A stretch of 64,000 nt of DNA from assembly GCF_009183415.1 (NCBI RefSeq), contig NZ_WEHU01000011.1:62001-126000 (forward strand). Direction: 5' to 3'. The position numbers and the translations under genes were made by a program. This stretch comes from Bacillus sp. B1-b2. Its GTDB lineage: Bacteria; Bacillota; Bacilli; Bacillales; Cytobacillaceae. Of the stretch, positions 31,692-41,594 are shown piece by piece; positions within the stretch are counted from its first letter, which is position 1; each line of letters begins with the position of its first letter. Under the pieces are notes generated by a model. That model saw only the letters and a list, made by a program, of their open reading frames with translations. It was not told the DNA's origin and searched no databases.

Positions 31692-32738
31692 ATGGAGCAA
31701 TTAAAAGGATTTAACGTAGCAGTAGTAGGTGCAACAGGGGCCGTTGGACAGCAAATGATTAAAACATTAGAAAGTAGAGATTTTCCTATATCTAAGTTAA
31801 CTCTTTTGTCTTCCAAACGTTCTGCAGGGACAAAAGTTCTTTATAAAGAGGTAGAAGTAGAAGTACAAGAAGCTACTCCAGATAGCTTTAAAGGCATTGA
31901 TATTGCATTATTTAGTGCAGGTGGAGGCGTTTCAAAGGATCTTGCACCACATGCAGTGAAGCATGGAGCAATTGTAGTAGATAATACAAGTGCATTTCGT
32001 ATGGACCAAGAAGTACCATTAGTAGTTCCAGAAGTAAATGAAGAAGATCTTCATACACATAAAGGGATTATTGCAAATCCAAACTGTTCTACTATTCAAA
32101 TGGTTGTTGCTTTGCAACCACTTAAAGAAAAGTATGGACTATCTAAAGTGTTAGTTTCTACTTATCAAGCTGTTTCAGGTTCTGGTGCAGCTGCTGTAGA
32201 TGAGCTACACAGTCAAACAAAAGCTATCTTAAATGAGGAAGCATTTGAACCGAAAATTCTTCCTGTAAAAAGCGATAAAAAGCATTATCAAATTGCTTTT
32301 AATGCAGTTCCGCAAATTGATGTGTTTACAGATAATGGTTTTACTTATGAAGAAATGAAAATGATTAATGAAACGAAAAAAATTATGCATGATCAGGACT
32401 TAAATGTTGCTGCAACTTGTGTAAGAATACCTGTTGCGACAGGACATTCCGAGTCTGTGTATTTTGAATTAGATCAAGATAACGTAACAGTAGAGGAAGT
32501 AAAACAGTTACTTTCATCTGCACCTGGTATTGTGCTACAGGATGATCCTAGCAATCAAATTTATCCGATGCCAGCTGATTGTGTCGGTTCAAATGATGTA
32601 TTTGTAGGAAGAATTCGTAAAGATTTAGATGCACCTAATGGTTTTCATATGTGGGTTGTATCTGACAACCTATTAAAAGGTGCTGCATGGAATTCTGTAC
32701 AAATTGCAGAAAGCTTAATCAAATTAGGCATAGTATAA
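31692..32738 (+). CDS. asd: Aspartate-semialdehyde dehydrogenase
   Basis: Asd reduces aspartyl phosphate to aspartate semialdehyde, the shared precursor for lysine, diaminopimelate, threonine and methionine. The 348-residue enzyme shows the NADP-binding [12 protein letters not shown] at the N terminus and the catalytic cysteine in [12 protein letters not shown] near residue 130. The start at 31692 follows GGAAGGGGAG. With dapG and dapA downstream it forms the diaminopimelate gene set next to dipicolinate synthase. Confidence 0.97.
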   Translation: MEQLKGFNVAVVGATGAVGQQMIKTLESRDFPISKLTLLSSKRSAGTKVLYKEVEVEVQEATPDSFKGIDIALFSAGGGVSKDLAPHAVKHGAIVVDNTSAFRMDQEVPLVVPEVNEEDLHTHKGIIANPNCSTIQMVVALQPLKEKYGLSKVLVSTYQAVSGSGAAAVDELHSQTKAILNEEAFEPKILPVKSDKKHYQIAFNAVPQIDVFTDNGFTYEEMKMINETKKIMHDQDLNVAATCVRIPVATGHSESVYFELDQDNVTVEEVKQLLSSAPGIVLQDDPSNQIYPMPADCVGSNDVFVGRIRKDLDAPNGFHMWVVSDNLLKGAAWNSVQIAESLIKLGIV

Positions 32739-32747
32739 TTTCTTCCA

Positions 32748-32800
32748 TACAGGAAAAATGCCCTTCCTGTAGTAGACTGTTTTAGCCTCTACATACAGGA
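32748..32800 (+). promoter_or_regulatory. Mutually exclusive hairpins after asd
   Basis: The heptamer TCCTGTA (32765) can pair with TACAGGA at 32748 or with TACAGGA at 32794. The second hairpin is extended by GTAGA/TCTAC. Such an either-or layout is typical of attenuators, but there is no clear T-run afterwards, so the function is open. Confidence 0.4.
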
Positions 32801-32870
32801 GATACATGCATCAAGAATAAAAAAGTAGCCTACATTGATAGGTGCTTTTAACAATAAATAATGAAGGATG

Positions 32871-32953
32871 TTAACTAGATTAGAGTGTAAGAGGTGTTTT
32901 CTCATGTGTTGAACTAGTTACCTCAACACAACATCTCTTCACTCTCTAGTAAC
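32871..32953 (+). promoter_or_regulatory. Long stem-loop upstream of dapG
   Basis: An imperfect hairpin of roughly 30 paired positions is built from TTAACTAG, AGAGTG, AAGAGGTGTT and TGTGTTGA on the 5' side and TCAACACA, AACATCTCTT, CACTCT and CTAGTAA on the 3' side. It ends about 45 bases before the dapG start and lacks a T-run, so it is not a standard terminator. A regulatory RNA or RNase site is possible. Confidence 0.5.
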
Positions 32954-32998
32954 AATTAACCTTAACTAACACTTAGAAAGTGTACAGAGGTGTTTAAT

Positions 32999-34216
32999 TT
33001 GAAAATAATGGTACAAAAATTTGGTGGTACATCTGTAAGAGATGAAAGTAGTCGTAATCAGGCAAAAGACCATATCAAGGATGCTCTTCATGAAGGCTAC
33101 AAAGTAGTAGTGGTAGTGTCTGCGATGGGACGTAAAGGGGAACCTTACGCGACTGACACCTTATTATCTTTAATTGGTGGGACAGAAACAAACTTAAGTA
33201 AGAGAGAAAATGATTTACTACTGTCTTGTGGCGAAATTATTTCTAGTGTAGTTTTCACAGAAATGTTGCTAAAAGATCAAATTTCTGCTACAGCTTTAAC
33301 AGGTGCTCAAGCAGGATTTTTGACGAATTCTGATTATACAAATGCAAGAATAATGGAAATGGATTGTAGCCGAATTCTAGAAGAACTTAAAAATCATGAC
33401 GTGATAGTTGTAGCTGGCTTCCAAGGTGCTGCACCAAATGGGGATATAACAACATTAGGCAGAGGAGGCAGTGATACATCAGCTGCAGCTCTAGGCTCTG
33501 CTTTAAGTGCTGATTATATAGATATTTTTACAGATGTGGAAGGAATTATGACAGCTGATCCACGAATTGCAGAAAATGCTAGACCATTATCAGTGGTTAC
33601 GTATGCAGAAGTATGTAATATGGCATATCAAGGTGCTAAAGTAATCCATCCTCGTGCAGTAGAAATTGCTATGCAAGCAAAAGTTCCTATTAGAATTCGC
33701 TCGACTTATTCAAAAGGAACAGGAACACTAGTTACTTCTAGCCCTGAAAGTAAGGGTAGTGATATTAAAGAAAGACCTGTGACTGGTATTGCACATGTTG
33801 CAAACGTAACACAAATAAAAGTACATGCGAAAAAAGATCAATACGACCTACAAGCACATGTTTTTAAGGCAATGGCGAATGAGGAAATTAGCGTTGATTT
33901 TATCAATATATCTCCTAACAGTGTTGTCTATACTGTAACAAATGAAATGACAAACAAAGCGGTTTCCATATTAGAAAATATTGGTTATGAGCCGACTATA
34001 GAGAGAGAATGTGCAAAAGTTTCCGTGGTTGGTGCAGGTATGGCAGGTGTACCTGGTGTGACGTTTAAAATTGTTACAGCACTTTCTAATAAGGGAATTC
34101 GCATTTTACAATCAGCTGATAGCCATACGACAATCTGGGTATTAGTGAAGCAAGAAGATTTGATTAGTGCAGTAAATGTGTTGCATGATGCGTTTGAGCT
34201 AGAGAAAGATATATAA
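32999..34216 (+). CDS. dapG: Aspartate kinase I (diaminopimelate-sensitive type)
   Basis: DapG phosphorylates aspartate; in B. subtilis this isoenzyme is inhibited by meso-diaminopimelate. The TTG start at 32999 has AGAGGTG six bases upstream and gives 405 residues, matching the B. subtilis enzyme; the GTG at 32990 overlaps the ribosome site. VQKFGGTSV is the ATP-site motif, GRGGSDTSAAALG is the aspartate site, and two C-terminal ACT segments carry the allosteric site. It sits between asd and dapA. Confidence 0.95.
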   Translation: MKIMVQKFGGTSVRDESSRNQAKDHIKDALHEGYKVVVVVSAMGRKGEPYATDTLLSLIGGTETNLSKRENDLLLSCGEIISSVVFTEMLLKDQISATALTGAQAGFLTNSDYTNARIMEMDCSRILEELKNHDVIVVAGFQGAAPNGDITTLGRGGSDTSAAALGSALSADYIDIFTDVEGIMTADPRIAENARPLSVVTYAEVCNMAYQGAKVIHPRAVEIAMQAKVPIRIRSTYSKGTGTLVTSSPESKGSDIKERPVTGIAHVANVTQIKVHAKKDQYDLQAHVFKAMANEEISVDFINISPNSVVYTVTNEMTNKAVSILENIGYEPTIERECAKVSVVGAGMAGVPGVTFKIVTALSNKGIRILQSADSHTTIWVLVKQEDLISAVNVLHDAFELEKDI

Positions 34217-34260
34217 AGAATTAGAAACAATGAGATCGAAGTGAGAATAGGAGTGGAACA

Positions 34261-35124
34261 ATGGGTTTATTTGGTAGAGTTTCAACGGCCATGATTACAC
34301 CATTTGATGCAAAGGGACATATAGATTTTCCGAAGACAACACAATTAATTAATCACTTACTTGAAAATGGAACAGAATCACTAGTTGTCGCAGGGACGAC
34401 TGGCGAATCACCCACATTATCCAAACAAGAGAAGATTGCTTTGTTTCAACATGTGGTAAAAGTAGTGGAGAAAAGAGTTCCCATTATTGCTGGAACAGGC
34501 AGTTATAACACTTATGACTCCATAGAATTAACGAAACAAGCGGAAACGGCTGGTGTGGATGCTGTTATGATTGTAGGTCCATACTATAACAAGCCAAATC
34601 AGGAAGGTCTATATCAACATTTTAAAGCAATTGCTGAGTCTACAAAACTACCCGTTATGATCTATAATATTCCAGGTCGTTCTGTTGTGAATATAGAACC
34701 AGAAACGATTATTCGATTGTCTGAGATTGAAAATATTGTAGCAGTGAAAGAAGCAAGCGGAAATTTAAATAATGTATCTAAAATCGTTTCGTCAACTCCA
34801 GATGACTTTTATGTATATAGCGGGGATGATAGTTTAACATTACCGTTGTTATCTGTAGGAGGAACAGGCATTATTTCAGTAGCTTCTCATATTATAGGTA
34901 ACGAAATGCAAGAAATGGTAACCACGTTTTTAAAAGGAGACATTCAAACTGCCTCTAAATTACATCAAAAACTATTACCTCTAATGTGCGAACTATTTGT
35001 TGCACCTAATCCAGTTCCAGTCAAAACTGCTTTACAGTTAAAAGGATTTGATGTTGGCTCTGTTCGATTACCTTTAGTACCTCTTTCTGAACAAGAGCGT
35101 AAGAACCTAGCGAACCTATTATAA
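34261..35124 (+). CDS. dapA: 4-hydroxy-tetrahydrodipicolinate synthase
   Basis: DapA condenses aspartate semialdehyde with pyruvate. Its product is the precursor of both diaminopimelate and, through DpaA/DpaB, dipicolinate. The 287-residue protein is a class I aldolase-type barrel, with TTGESPTL near residue 43, the catalytic tyrosine in MIYNIPGR and the Schiff-base lysine in VAVKEASG near residue 160. The ribosome site GGAGTGG is moderate. Confidence 0.97.
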   Translation: MGLFGRVSTAMITPFDAKGHIDFPKTTQLINHLLENGTESLVVAGTTGESPTLSKQEKIALFQHVVKVVEKRVPIIAGTGSYNTYDSIELTKQAETAGVDAVMIVGPYYNKPNQEGLYQHFKAIAESTKLPVMIYNIPGRSVVNIEPETIIRLSEIENIVAVKEASGNLNNVSKIVSSTPDDFYVYSGDDSLTLPLLSVGGTGIISVASHIIGNEMQEMVTTFLKGDIQTASKLHQKLLPLMCELFVAPNPVPVKTALQLKGFDVGSVRLPLVPLSEQERKNLANLL

Positions 35125-35172
35125 TTTTCCTTATTTATTAACTGTAATAAATACAATCGATCAATTGGTCAG

Positions 35173-35243
35173 TAGGATGGAAGTTTAGTTTGAGACGAAT
35201 TCACTTCGTATTAAATTAAACTTTCTATCCTCCTGGCTTTTTT
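35173..35243 (+). terminator. Terminator after dapA
   Basis: AGGATGGAAGTTTA pairs with TAAACTTTCTATCCT, with a small mismatch, and an inner GACGAATTCACTTCGT hairpin occupies the loop. TTTTTT follows shortly after. It ends the asd-dapG-dapA unit. Confidence 0.7.
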
Positions 35244-35476
35244 GTTTACTACATAGATTTTCTTGTTTGGAAGTAGCCTGGAAGAGGAAATTAAAAAATA
35301 GCAGGGTAATAAAACAAATTTTATCTGCCTCTTGATCGTAAAATATGCAAAACTTAACTTAATAAGCAAAGGATAGATAACCAGGAATTAATAATATCTT
35401 AATAGTGTAAAATGATTAAATCTACCTAGTTTATAAAAATAAATACACGATAAAAGAGGAGATTTCATAAAATTGG

Positions 35477-35506
35477 TTGTAAACATTTTTAAACATCAAG
35501 TATAAT
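35477..35506 (+). promoter_or_regulatory. Sigma-A promoter of the RNase J gene
   Basis: TTGTAA (35477-35482) and TATAAT (35501-35506) are spaced by 18 bases, 50 bases before the gene start. The remainder of the 35244-35556 gap shows nothing else I recognise. Confidence 0.6.
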
Positions 35507-35556
35507 AAGCATAACTGATCAATGGTCGGCCTAACTCAACAAGGAGGAAACAAAAA

Positions 35557-37236
35557 GTGATGAAAAACGAAAAGATAAAGCTGGTCGCCCTCGGAGGAGT
35601 AGGGGAGAACGGAAAAAATATGTTTGTAGTCGAAGTGGACGAAGACATATTTGTGATTGACGCTGGCTTAATGTACCCACAAAATGAAATGCTTGGAATC
35701 GATATTGTCGTTCCAGACATTAGTTATTTAAAACAAAACAGGGAAAGAGTAAAAGGGATATTCCTAACACATGGTCATGAGGATCATATTGGAGGATTAT
35801 CGTATATCTTAAGAGAGTTAGATGTTCCAGTCTATACGACTCGCCTAACTGCGGAATTAGCGAAGGAAAAGATGAAGGAACAAGATTTTAAAGGACAAGC
35901 TAAATTTGAAGTGATAACGGCGAGATCGGTGTTAACCTTTACCTCTTCTAAAGTTTCATTCTTTAAGACTAATCACAGTATTCCAGATAGTATTGGAGTT
36001 GTCGTACATACATCTGAAGGTTCAATTGTACATACAGGTGATTTCAAGTTTGACCAGACGGCAAGCGACTTGTACAAGCCAGACTATGCTGCAATGGCAA
36101 GAATTGGTGAAAGAGGAGTATTGTGTTTATTATCTGATAGTACAAATGCAGATAAGCCAGGATACGCTACAACGGATTTCGCGGTTACTCAACAATTAAC
36201 AGAAGCATTTCTTCAAACAAATGGACGTATTATCGCTGCTTGTTTTGCAACAGATCTAAATAGAATTCAGCATATTATTGATGCAGCAGAAAAAACAAAC
36301 CGCAAAGTAGCGGTATTAGGCAAAAATCTGCAACGTGTGTTACAAATTGCTACAAAATATAATTACCTCCATGTAGGGGAAGAAACACTTCTAACTTACA
36401 ATGAGTTGCAGGAATATCCTTTAAATCAAATGGTTATTATTACTACTGGAACTAAGGGCGAGCCAATTGAAGCACTACAAAAAATGGTGAAGAAAAATCA
36501 TAAGCAAGTAAGCATTATGGAAGGCGACACTATTCTATTTGCTGCTTCCTCATTCCTTGGTAGTGAAGTATTTGTTGGGAAAACAATTGATAAATTATAT
36601 CGTGCAGGGGCTACTCTAATGGCAGGATATAAAACATTTAATAGCTCTAATCATGGAAACCAAGAAGAATTAAAATTCATGATTAATATGATGAAGCCGA
36701 AATTCTTTATCCCTATTCACGGTGAATATCGTGTATTAAAAGCACATGAGAAGCTTGCTAAGGAATGTGGCATAAAGCCTCAGAATATCTATTTGCCAGA
36801 GCAAGGCGAAGTGCTTGAGTATAACGAAGATAAACTTCAAGTAGGTGGGAAAATTCCTGCTGGAAATGTATTAATTGATGGTGCAGGAATCGGAGATGTA
36901 GGTAATATTGTATTAAGAGACCGTAAATTATTATCTCAAGATGGGATCTTAACAGTAGTAGTTACTTTAAATAAAGCAGAAAGAAAAATCTCTGCTGGAC
37001 CTGAAATTATTACAAGAGGTTTTGTTTATGTTCGCGAGTCAGAACAATTATTAGAAGATGCTGCTGAAAAAGTAAAAGATATCGTGGAAAAAAGCATTAG
37101 TAAAGATAGCTTTGATTGGACAGGCATTAAACAAGATATTAGAGATACCCTAAACCAATTCCTATACGAAAAAACAAAAAGAAGACCAATGATCTTACCA
37201 ATCATTATGGAAATCAAGCCATATAGAAATAAATAA
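35557..37236 (+). CDS. rnjB: Ribonuclease J (J2 position)
   Basis: RNase J enzymes are metallo-beta-lactamase/beta-CASP nucleases with endonuclease and 5'-3' exonuclease activity on mRNA and rRNA. The zinc motif HGHEDHIGG (near residue 73) is intact, as are NHSIPDSIG, VHTGDFKFD, the beta-CASP segment and the C-terminal KRRPMILPIIME. The gene lies between dapA and tepA, the position of rnjB (ymfA) in B. subtilis, hence J2 rather than J1. GTG 35557 and ATG 35560 are adjacent in-frame starts behind AAGGAGG. The length is 559 residues. Confidence 0.92.
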   Translation: MMKNEKIKLVALGGVGENGKNMFVVEVDEDIFVIDAGLMYPQNEMLGIDIVVPDISYLKQNRERVKGIFLTHGHEDHIGGLSYILRELDVPVYTTRLTAELAKEKMKEQDFKGQAKFEVITARSVLTFTSSKVSFFKTNHSIPDSIGVVVHTSEGSIVHTGDFKFDQTASDLYKPDYAAMARIGERGVLCLLSDSTNADKPGYATTDFAVTQQLTEAFLQTNGRIIAACFATDLNRIQHIIDAAEKTNRKVAVLGKNLQRVLQIATKYNYLHVGEETLLTYNELQEYPLNQMVIITTGTKGEPIEALQKMVKKNHKQVSIMEGDTILFAASSFLGSEVFVGKTIDKLYRAGATLMAGYKTFNSSNHGNQEELKFMINMMKPKFFIPIHGEYRVLKAHEKLAKECGIKPQNIYLPEQGEVLEYNEDKLQVGGKIPAGNVLIDGAGIGDVGNIVLRDRKLLSQDGILTVVVTLNKAERKISAGPEIITRGFVYVRESEQLLEDAAEKVKDIVEKSISKDSFDWTGIKQDIRDTLNQFLYEKTKRRPMILPIIMEIKPYRNK

Positions 37237-37244
37237 CAACAGCT

Positions 37245-37272
37245 GCCACCCGTGAGAACGGGTGGTTTCTCT
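37245..37272 (+). terminator. Terminator after rnjB
   Basis: CCACCCGT and ACGGGTGG form a hairpin with a small loop, followed by TTTCTCT. The tail is T-rich rather than all T. Confidence 0.65.
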
Positions 37273-37448
37273 GCAGTTAAAACTGACTAAGTCCAAAAGA
37301 GCTACTACAAGGTTCAACAATTGTACTACTTCTACTGCCTAACCTAAAGGTACCTCCATTTTATTTTTTCACGGCTTCTTTATCCATAAACGGATTGATA
37401 TACTTCATCATCTTACATTTGTTTTTGTTACTCCTTTTGGGTTCAAGA

Positions 37449-37690
37449 CGGAGTGATCTTATTGGTCGGAGAATTAAGGAAGCCTCCATTCAGATAAATA
37501 GTCGGAGAAAATACCCTTATTTCGTTATTTCCATGAAAAATGGCTCCAATAGCCGGAAAAATTCCGATTATTTAAAACACATGAAATACGAGGACTTTTC
37601 ATAACTTAACCGGAAAAGATACCCTTATTATCCTGAAAATAAGTGTCTATCAGCATTTAACCGGAAATTCTCCGTTTATTTTGCTGATTA
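37449..37690 (-). repeat. Dispersed intergenic repeat, copy B (inverted)
   Basis: Read on the minus strand this matches copy A (29203-29413) along nearly its whole length. It starts AGCAAAATAAACGG, then AATTTCCGGTTAA, AATAAGGGTATCTTTTCCGG, TTTCATGTGTTTTAAATAA, and ends ATTTTCTCCGACTATTT with ATCTGAATGGAGGCTTCC. The surrounding gap between rnjB and tepA (37273-37905) contains no credible gene; open frames here follow from the repeat. Confidence 0.75.
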
Positions 37691-37905
37691 CTGCATATTC
37701 TATGAATTCCATGGCATGAATTTTTTTCCTACCATCGCTGTAAGCTTTTTTGAATCCTATGCATAGCTTAGGGTTTACAAATTTGCAATTACTGCTATAA
37801 TCACTCAACCTATCATAACCATGAACTTTTCCCAATTTTTCTTTCGCATGAAAAAAGAGATCTCTTCTAATACTACTACCATCATGTTTAGAAAGGGAGA
37901 AAGAT

Positions 37906-38646
37906 ATGGTTAAACAAAATAATAATAATACAGAAGAACAGCCAAAGGAAGATAAGCCTGTTAACGGATTAATGGAAAAGATTCAGCAGCTTGGACAGAC
38001 AAATGTACCACAACTATCTCAGGATTCTAAAATACATTGTTTAACAATCGTCGGACAAATTGAGGGCCATTTACAATTACCTCCTCAAAATAAAACAACA
38101 AAATACGAGCATTTAATTCCACAAATCGTCGCAATCGAGCAAAATCCTAAAATAGAAGGAGTGCTAGTCATTCTTAATACAGTAGGCGGAGATGTGGAAG
38201 CAGGTCTTGCGATTTCCGAAATGCTCGCATCCTTATCCAAGCCTACTGTTTCCCTAGTATTAGGAGGAGGACATTCTATTGGTGTTCCTATTGCAGTATC
38301 CTGTGATTACTCCTATATTGCAGAAACAGCAACGATGACTATCCATCCAATTCGTTTAACAGGATTAGTTATTGGTGTTCCTCAAACCTTTGAATATTTA
38401 GATAAGATGCAAGAGAGAGTCGTGAAATTTGTAACGAAGCATTCCAAAATCACAGAGGATGATTTTAAAGATTTAATGTTTGCTAAAGGAAATCTAACTC
38501 GTGATATAGGGACAAATGTTATCGGTCAAGACGCGGTAATTTCTGGTTTAATTGATGGAGTAGGTGGAGTTGGTGATGCCATGACAAAGTTAAATCAATT
38601 GATAGATGCTAATAATACAGAAAAGAATGAAGGGATCATTCAATGA
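37906..38646 (+). CDS. tepA: ClpP-like serine protease TepA (translocation-enhancing protein)
   Basis: TepA is a ClpP-fold protein of Bacillaceae, reported in B. subtilis to enhance protein export. The 246-residue product has the [15 protein letters not shown] oxyanion-strand motif and the nucleophile serine in [11 protein letters not shown] near residue 126. The N-terminal 40 residues are polar and Gln/Asn-rich with no signal peptide, so it is likely cytosolic. Its stop overlaps the next start (ATGA). Confidence 0.9.
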   Translation: MVKQNNNNTEEQPKEDKPVNGLMEKIQQLGQTNVPQLSQDSKIHCLTIVGQIEGHLQLPPQNKTTKYEHLIPQIVAIEQNPKIEGVLVILNTVGGDVEAGLAISEMLASLSKPTVSLVLGGGHSIGVPIAVSCDYSYIAETATMTIHPIRLTGLVIGVPQTFEYLDKMQERVVKFVTKHSKITEDDFKDLMFAKGNLTRDIGTNVIGQDAVISGLIDGVGGVGDAMTKLNQLIDANNTEKNEGIIQ

Positions 38647-38855
38647 TTATGTACACCATGATGCCAGAGGAGTTAATTTTTCCCTATTCTCAGGAAACTT
38701 TTGAACAACAACAGGTTATTAATTATAATGGTATTCCACTCCTTGTAGCTAGAACAGAAACAAGTGAGTATGAAGTGATACGCATATTAAGTACGGACCC
38801 AAATCACTTTCTTTCTAGTCAATTTCAGCCTGGTTCAAAAATTACGCACATATAA
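38643..38855 (+). CDS. YlzJ-like small protein
   Basis: This 70-residue protein (MMPEELIFP near the start, then [19 protein letters not shown]) resembles the YlzJ family, a small conserved protein found between tepA and spoIIIE in Bacillus. It starts at ATG 38643, overlapping the tepA stop; ATG 38649 is an alternative. The function is unknown. Translational coupling to tepA suggests a shared role. Confidence 0.8.
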   Translation: MIMYTMMPEELIFPYSQETFEQQQVINYNGIPLLVARTETSEYEVIRILSTDPNHFLSSQFQPGSKITHI

Positions 38856-38896
38856 TCGTATTTTTATAAATTATGGTATAATATAGTAAGAGGTAA

Positions 38897-38922
38897 AAGC
38901 AGCCACTAGGCTGCTTTCTTTC
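38897..38922 (+). terminator. Terminator after tepA-ylzJ
   Basis: AAGCAGCC and GGCTGCTT form a perfect hairpin with an ACTA loop, followed by TCTTTC. A TATAAT at 38877 just upstream could be a -10 for spoIIIE, but no good -35 is seen. Confidence 0.65.
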
Positions 38923-38973
38923 ATACATAAAAAAGAAAGTGATTAAATTCGATATAAAATATAAGGTGATAAG

Positions 38974-41307
38974 ATGGCTAAAAGAAAAAGAAGAAAAACT
39001 AGACAAAAACAACATCTCAAGACAACTATACGATATGAACTTACCGCTTTGATGATTATGGCCATAAGTTTCATTTCCATTCTCAAATTAGGTGCAGTTG
39101 GTACAACAATGGTCTCCTTTTTCCGCTTTTTTATGGGATCATGGTATATGCTAAGCCTTATAGGCTTAATTATTTATGCTGGTTTCCTAATGTGGAAAAG
39201 GGACAAGCCTTATTTGTTTCATACCAAACTAGTAGGAATTTATTTAATAACAGCATCTCTGTTATTGCTTAGTCATGTTACGTTATTTAAATTACTGGCA
39301 AGTACAGGGAACTTTAATAATCCGAGTGTTATCTTCAATACGTGGGAACTGTTTTGGATGGAAGTAAATGGTCAGTCAACAAATGTAGATTTAGGTGGAG
39401 GAATGATTGGAGCAGTATTGTTTGCTTTATTTCATTATTTATTTGATACAGTAGGAACCCAGTTAATTGCTTTTCTAGTTATTATAATAGGGTTTATCTT
39501 ACTAACTGGTAAAACCGTTAGTGGAGCCTTTAAGAAAGTCATGTCTAGTATTGGCAACTTCATGAAGAATCAATGGAATGAATTTGTATTAGATATGAAA
39601 GATTGGAAAGAATCTGTACAAAGAAATAAAGAAAAACGTAAACAACAGAAAGAAGCCAAAAAAGAAACAAAACATCAAGAAGAGGAAACTCCTTCTCTCA
39701 TTGTAAATCAGATAAACCAAGAAGAAGAAATTTACCCACAAGAACCTATCATAAATACTTTTGCAGATATTGCATATGAGCAAGAAGCAATCAAAGAAGA
39801 GCAAGATGTAAGCAAGGATTCCAAGCAAGAGCCGGAAGAGGTAATAGCACCAATTACGTTCACAGAGGTAGAGAATGAAGATTACCAACTTCCGCCATTA
39901 AGACTTTTAAAGCTACCAAGAAAAACAGATCAAAGTAATGAGTACGAGCAAATTCATGCAAATGCTGCTAAACTGGAAAGAACTTTTCATAGCTTTGGAG
40001 TAAAAGCAAAAGTAACAGAAGTTCATTTAGGACCGGCTGTGACAAAATATGAAGTTCATCCATCGGAAGGTGTAAAAGTAAGCAAAATAGTAAACCTAAG
40101 TGATGATTTAGCACTAGCACTTGCAGCTAAAGATATCCGTATTGAGGCACCAATACCTGGAAAGTCCGCAATAGGAATAGAAGTGCCTAATTCAGAAGTG
40201 GCTGTCGTTTCTTTAAGGGAAGTACTAGATTCTAGTAAAAATGATAAAGTAGATTCGAAGCTGATGATTGCTTTTGGAAGAGATATAACAGGAGAAGCAG
40301 TTTGTGCAGAATTAAATAAAATGCCTCATTTACTAGTAGCAGGGGCTACAGGTAGTGGGAAAAGTGTATGCATTAACGGAATCATCACAAGTATTCTAAT
40401 GAGAGCAAAGCCACATGAAGTGAAAATGATGATGATTGATCCAAAGATGGTAGAGCTAAATGTATACAATGGTATTCCACACTTACTAGCACCTGTTGTA
40501 ACCAATCCAAAGAAAGCATCCCAAGCTTTGCAAAAAGTAGTTAGTGAAATGGAAAGAAGATATGATCTATTCTCTCACACTGGAACAAGAAATATTGAAG
40601 GCTATAATGAGTATGTTAAACGCCAAAATAAAGAAGAAGGAGAAAAACAACCACTTCTTCCATTTATTGTGGTAATTGTAGACGAGTTAGCAGATTTAAT
40701 GATGGTTGCTTCAAATGATGTGGAAGATGCTATTACGAGACTTGCACAAATGGCTCGTGCAGCTGGTATCCATTTGATCATTGCTACACAGCGTCCATCT
40801 GTTGATGTTATCACAGGTGTTATTAAAGCTAATATTCCTTCTCGTATTGCTTTTGCGGTTTCTTCTCAAACCGATTCTCGTACAATCTTAGACATGGGCG
40901 GTGCTGAGAAGTTACTAGGTAGAGGAGATATGTTATTCTTCCCGTATGGAGCTAGTAAGCCTGTTAGGGTACAAGGGGCTTTTCTTTCTGATGAAGAAGT
41001 AGAAGAAGTAGTAGACTTTGTCATTGCTCAGCAAAAAGCACAATACCAAGAAGAAATGATTCCAGATGATGTAACAGAAGTATCTGGTGAAGTGGATGAT
41101 GATTTATATACGGATGCAGTTGATTTAGTAGTTGAAATGCAAACCGCATCTGTTAGTATGTTACAAAGAAGATTTAGAATAGGATATACAAGAGCAGCAA
41201 GATTAATAGATGAAATGGAAGCAAGAGGGGTAGTTGGGCCGTATGAAGGTAGCAAACCAAGAACGGTATTACTGCCAAAATCCTCAGAAGAAATGAATAT
41301 ACAATAA
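38974..41307 (+). CDS. spoIIIE: DNA translocase SpoIIIE (FtsK family)
   Basis: SpoIIIE pumps the chromosome into the forespore through the sporulation septum. The 777 residues comprise four or so N-terminal membrane spans (about residues 22-175), a charged linker (about 200-310), the alpha/beta RecA-type motor with Walker A GATGSGKS and the Walker B region [10 protein letters not shown], and the winged-helix gamma domain ([20 protein letters not shown]) that reads SRS/KOPS orientation signals. Its place after tepA matches spoIIIE in B. subtilis. Confidence 0.95.
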   Translation: MAKRKRRKTRQKQHLKTTIRYELTALMIMAISFISILKLGAVGTTMVSFFRFFMGSWYMLSLIGLIIYAGFLMWKRDKPYLFHTKLVGIYLITASLLLLSHVTLFKLLASTGNFNNPSVIFNTWELFWMEVNGQSTNVDLGGGMIGAVLFALFHYLFDTVGTQLIAFLVIIIGFILLTGKTVSGAFKKVMSSIGNFMKNQWNEFVLDMKDWKESVQRNKEKRKQQKEAKKETKHQEEETPSLIVNQINQEEEIYPQEPIINTFADIAYEQEAIKEEQDVSKDSKQEPEEVIAPITFTEVENEDYQLPPLRLLKLPRKTDQSNEYEQIHANAAKLERTFHSFGVKAKVTEVHLGPAVTKYEVHPSEGVKVSKIVNLSDDLALALAAKDIRIEAPIPGKSAIGIEVPNSEVAVVSLREVLDSSKNDKVDSKLMIAFGRDITGEAVCAELNKMPHLLVAGATGSGKSVCINGIITSILMRAKPHEVKMMMIDPKMVELNVYNGIPHLLAPVVTNPKKASQALQKVVSEMERRYDLFSHTGTRNIEGYNEYVKRQNKEEGEKQPLLPFIVVIVDELADLMMVASNDVEDAITRLAQMARAAGIHLIIATQRPSVDVITGVIKANIPSRIAFAVSSQTDSRTILDMGGAEKLLGRGDMLFFPYGASKPVRVQGAFLSDEEVEEVVDFVIAQQKAQYQEEMIPDDVTEVSGEVDDDLYTDAVDLVVEMQTASVSMLQRRFRIGYTRAARLIDEMEARGVVGPYEGSKPRTVLLPKSSEEMNIQ

Positions 41308-41350
41308 AGAAAGCCTGAAATAGTATAACCTATTTCAGGCTTTCTTTTTG
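41307..41350 (+). terminator. Rho-independent terminator after spoIIIE
   Basis: AAGAAAGCCTGAAATAG pairs perfectly with CTATTTCAGGCTTTCTT, followed by TTT. It is one of the strongest hairpins in the window. Confidence 0.92.
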
Positions 41351-41550
41351 CTTACCATCCTGAATGAAAACAAAAGAATATAATGATATAAGGGTAAAAC
41401 TAGTGGTTTTTTGGGAAGTTTATACAGTTGAAACCGTTTGATTTCCGAACAATTAATTATTTCTGTATTTTTTCGACGAAATTCTTAAAACTCTATTTAT
41501 TTATTAGTAAAAAAGTGTTATAGTATTTTCGATTAGTAGGAATGATTGAA

Positions 41551-41566
41551 CATCAGATGTCTGATG
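41551..41566 (+). promoter_or_regulatory. Palindromic operator candidate upstream of the GntR gene
   Basis: CATCAGA-TG-TCTGATG is a perfect 7-2-7 inverted repeat, 29 bases before the regulator start and downstream of a TATAGT (41519-41524) that could be a -10. Autoregulation by the GntR protein is inferred. Confidence 0.5.
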
Positions 41567-41594
41567 TCTTAGAACTGTTTTGGAGGAACATCAC

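Noticed and set aside
31252-32998. Lysine riboswitch upstream of asd or dapG
   Set aside because: Hairpins exist before dapG, but I could not find the conserved L-box core sequences in either leader.
37395-37835. Short frames on both strands between rnjB and tepA
   Set aside because: They coincide with repeat copy B and lack ribosome sites.
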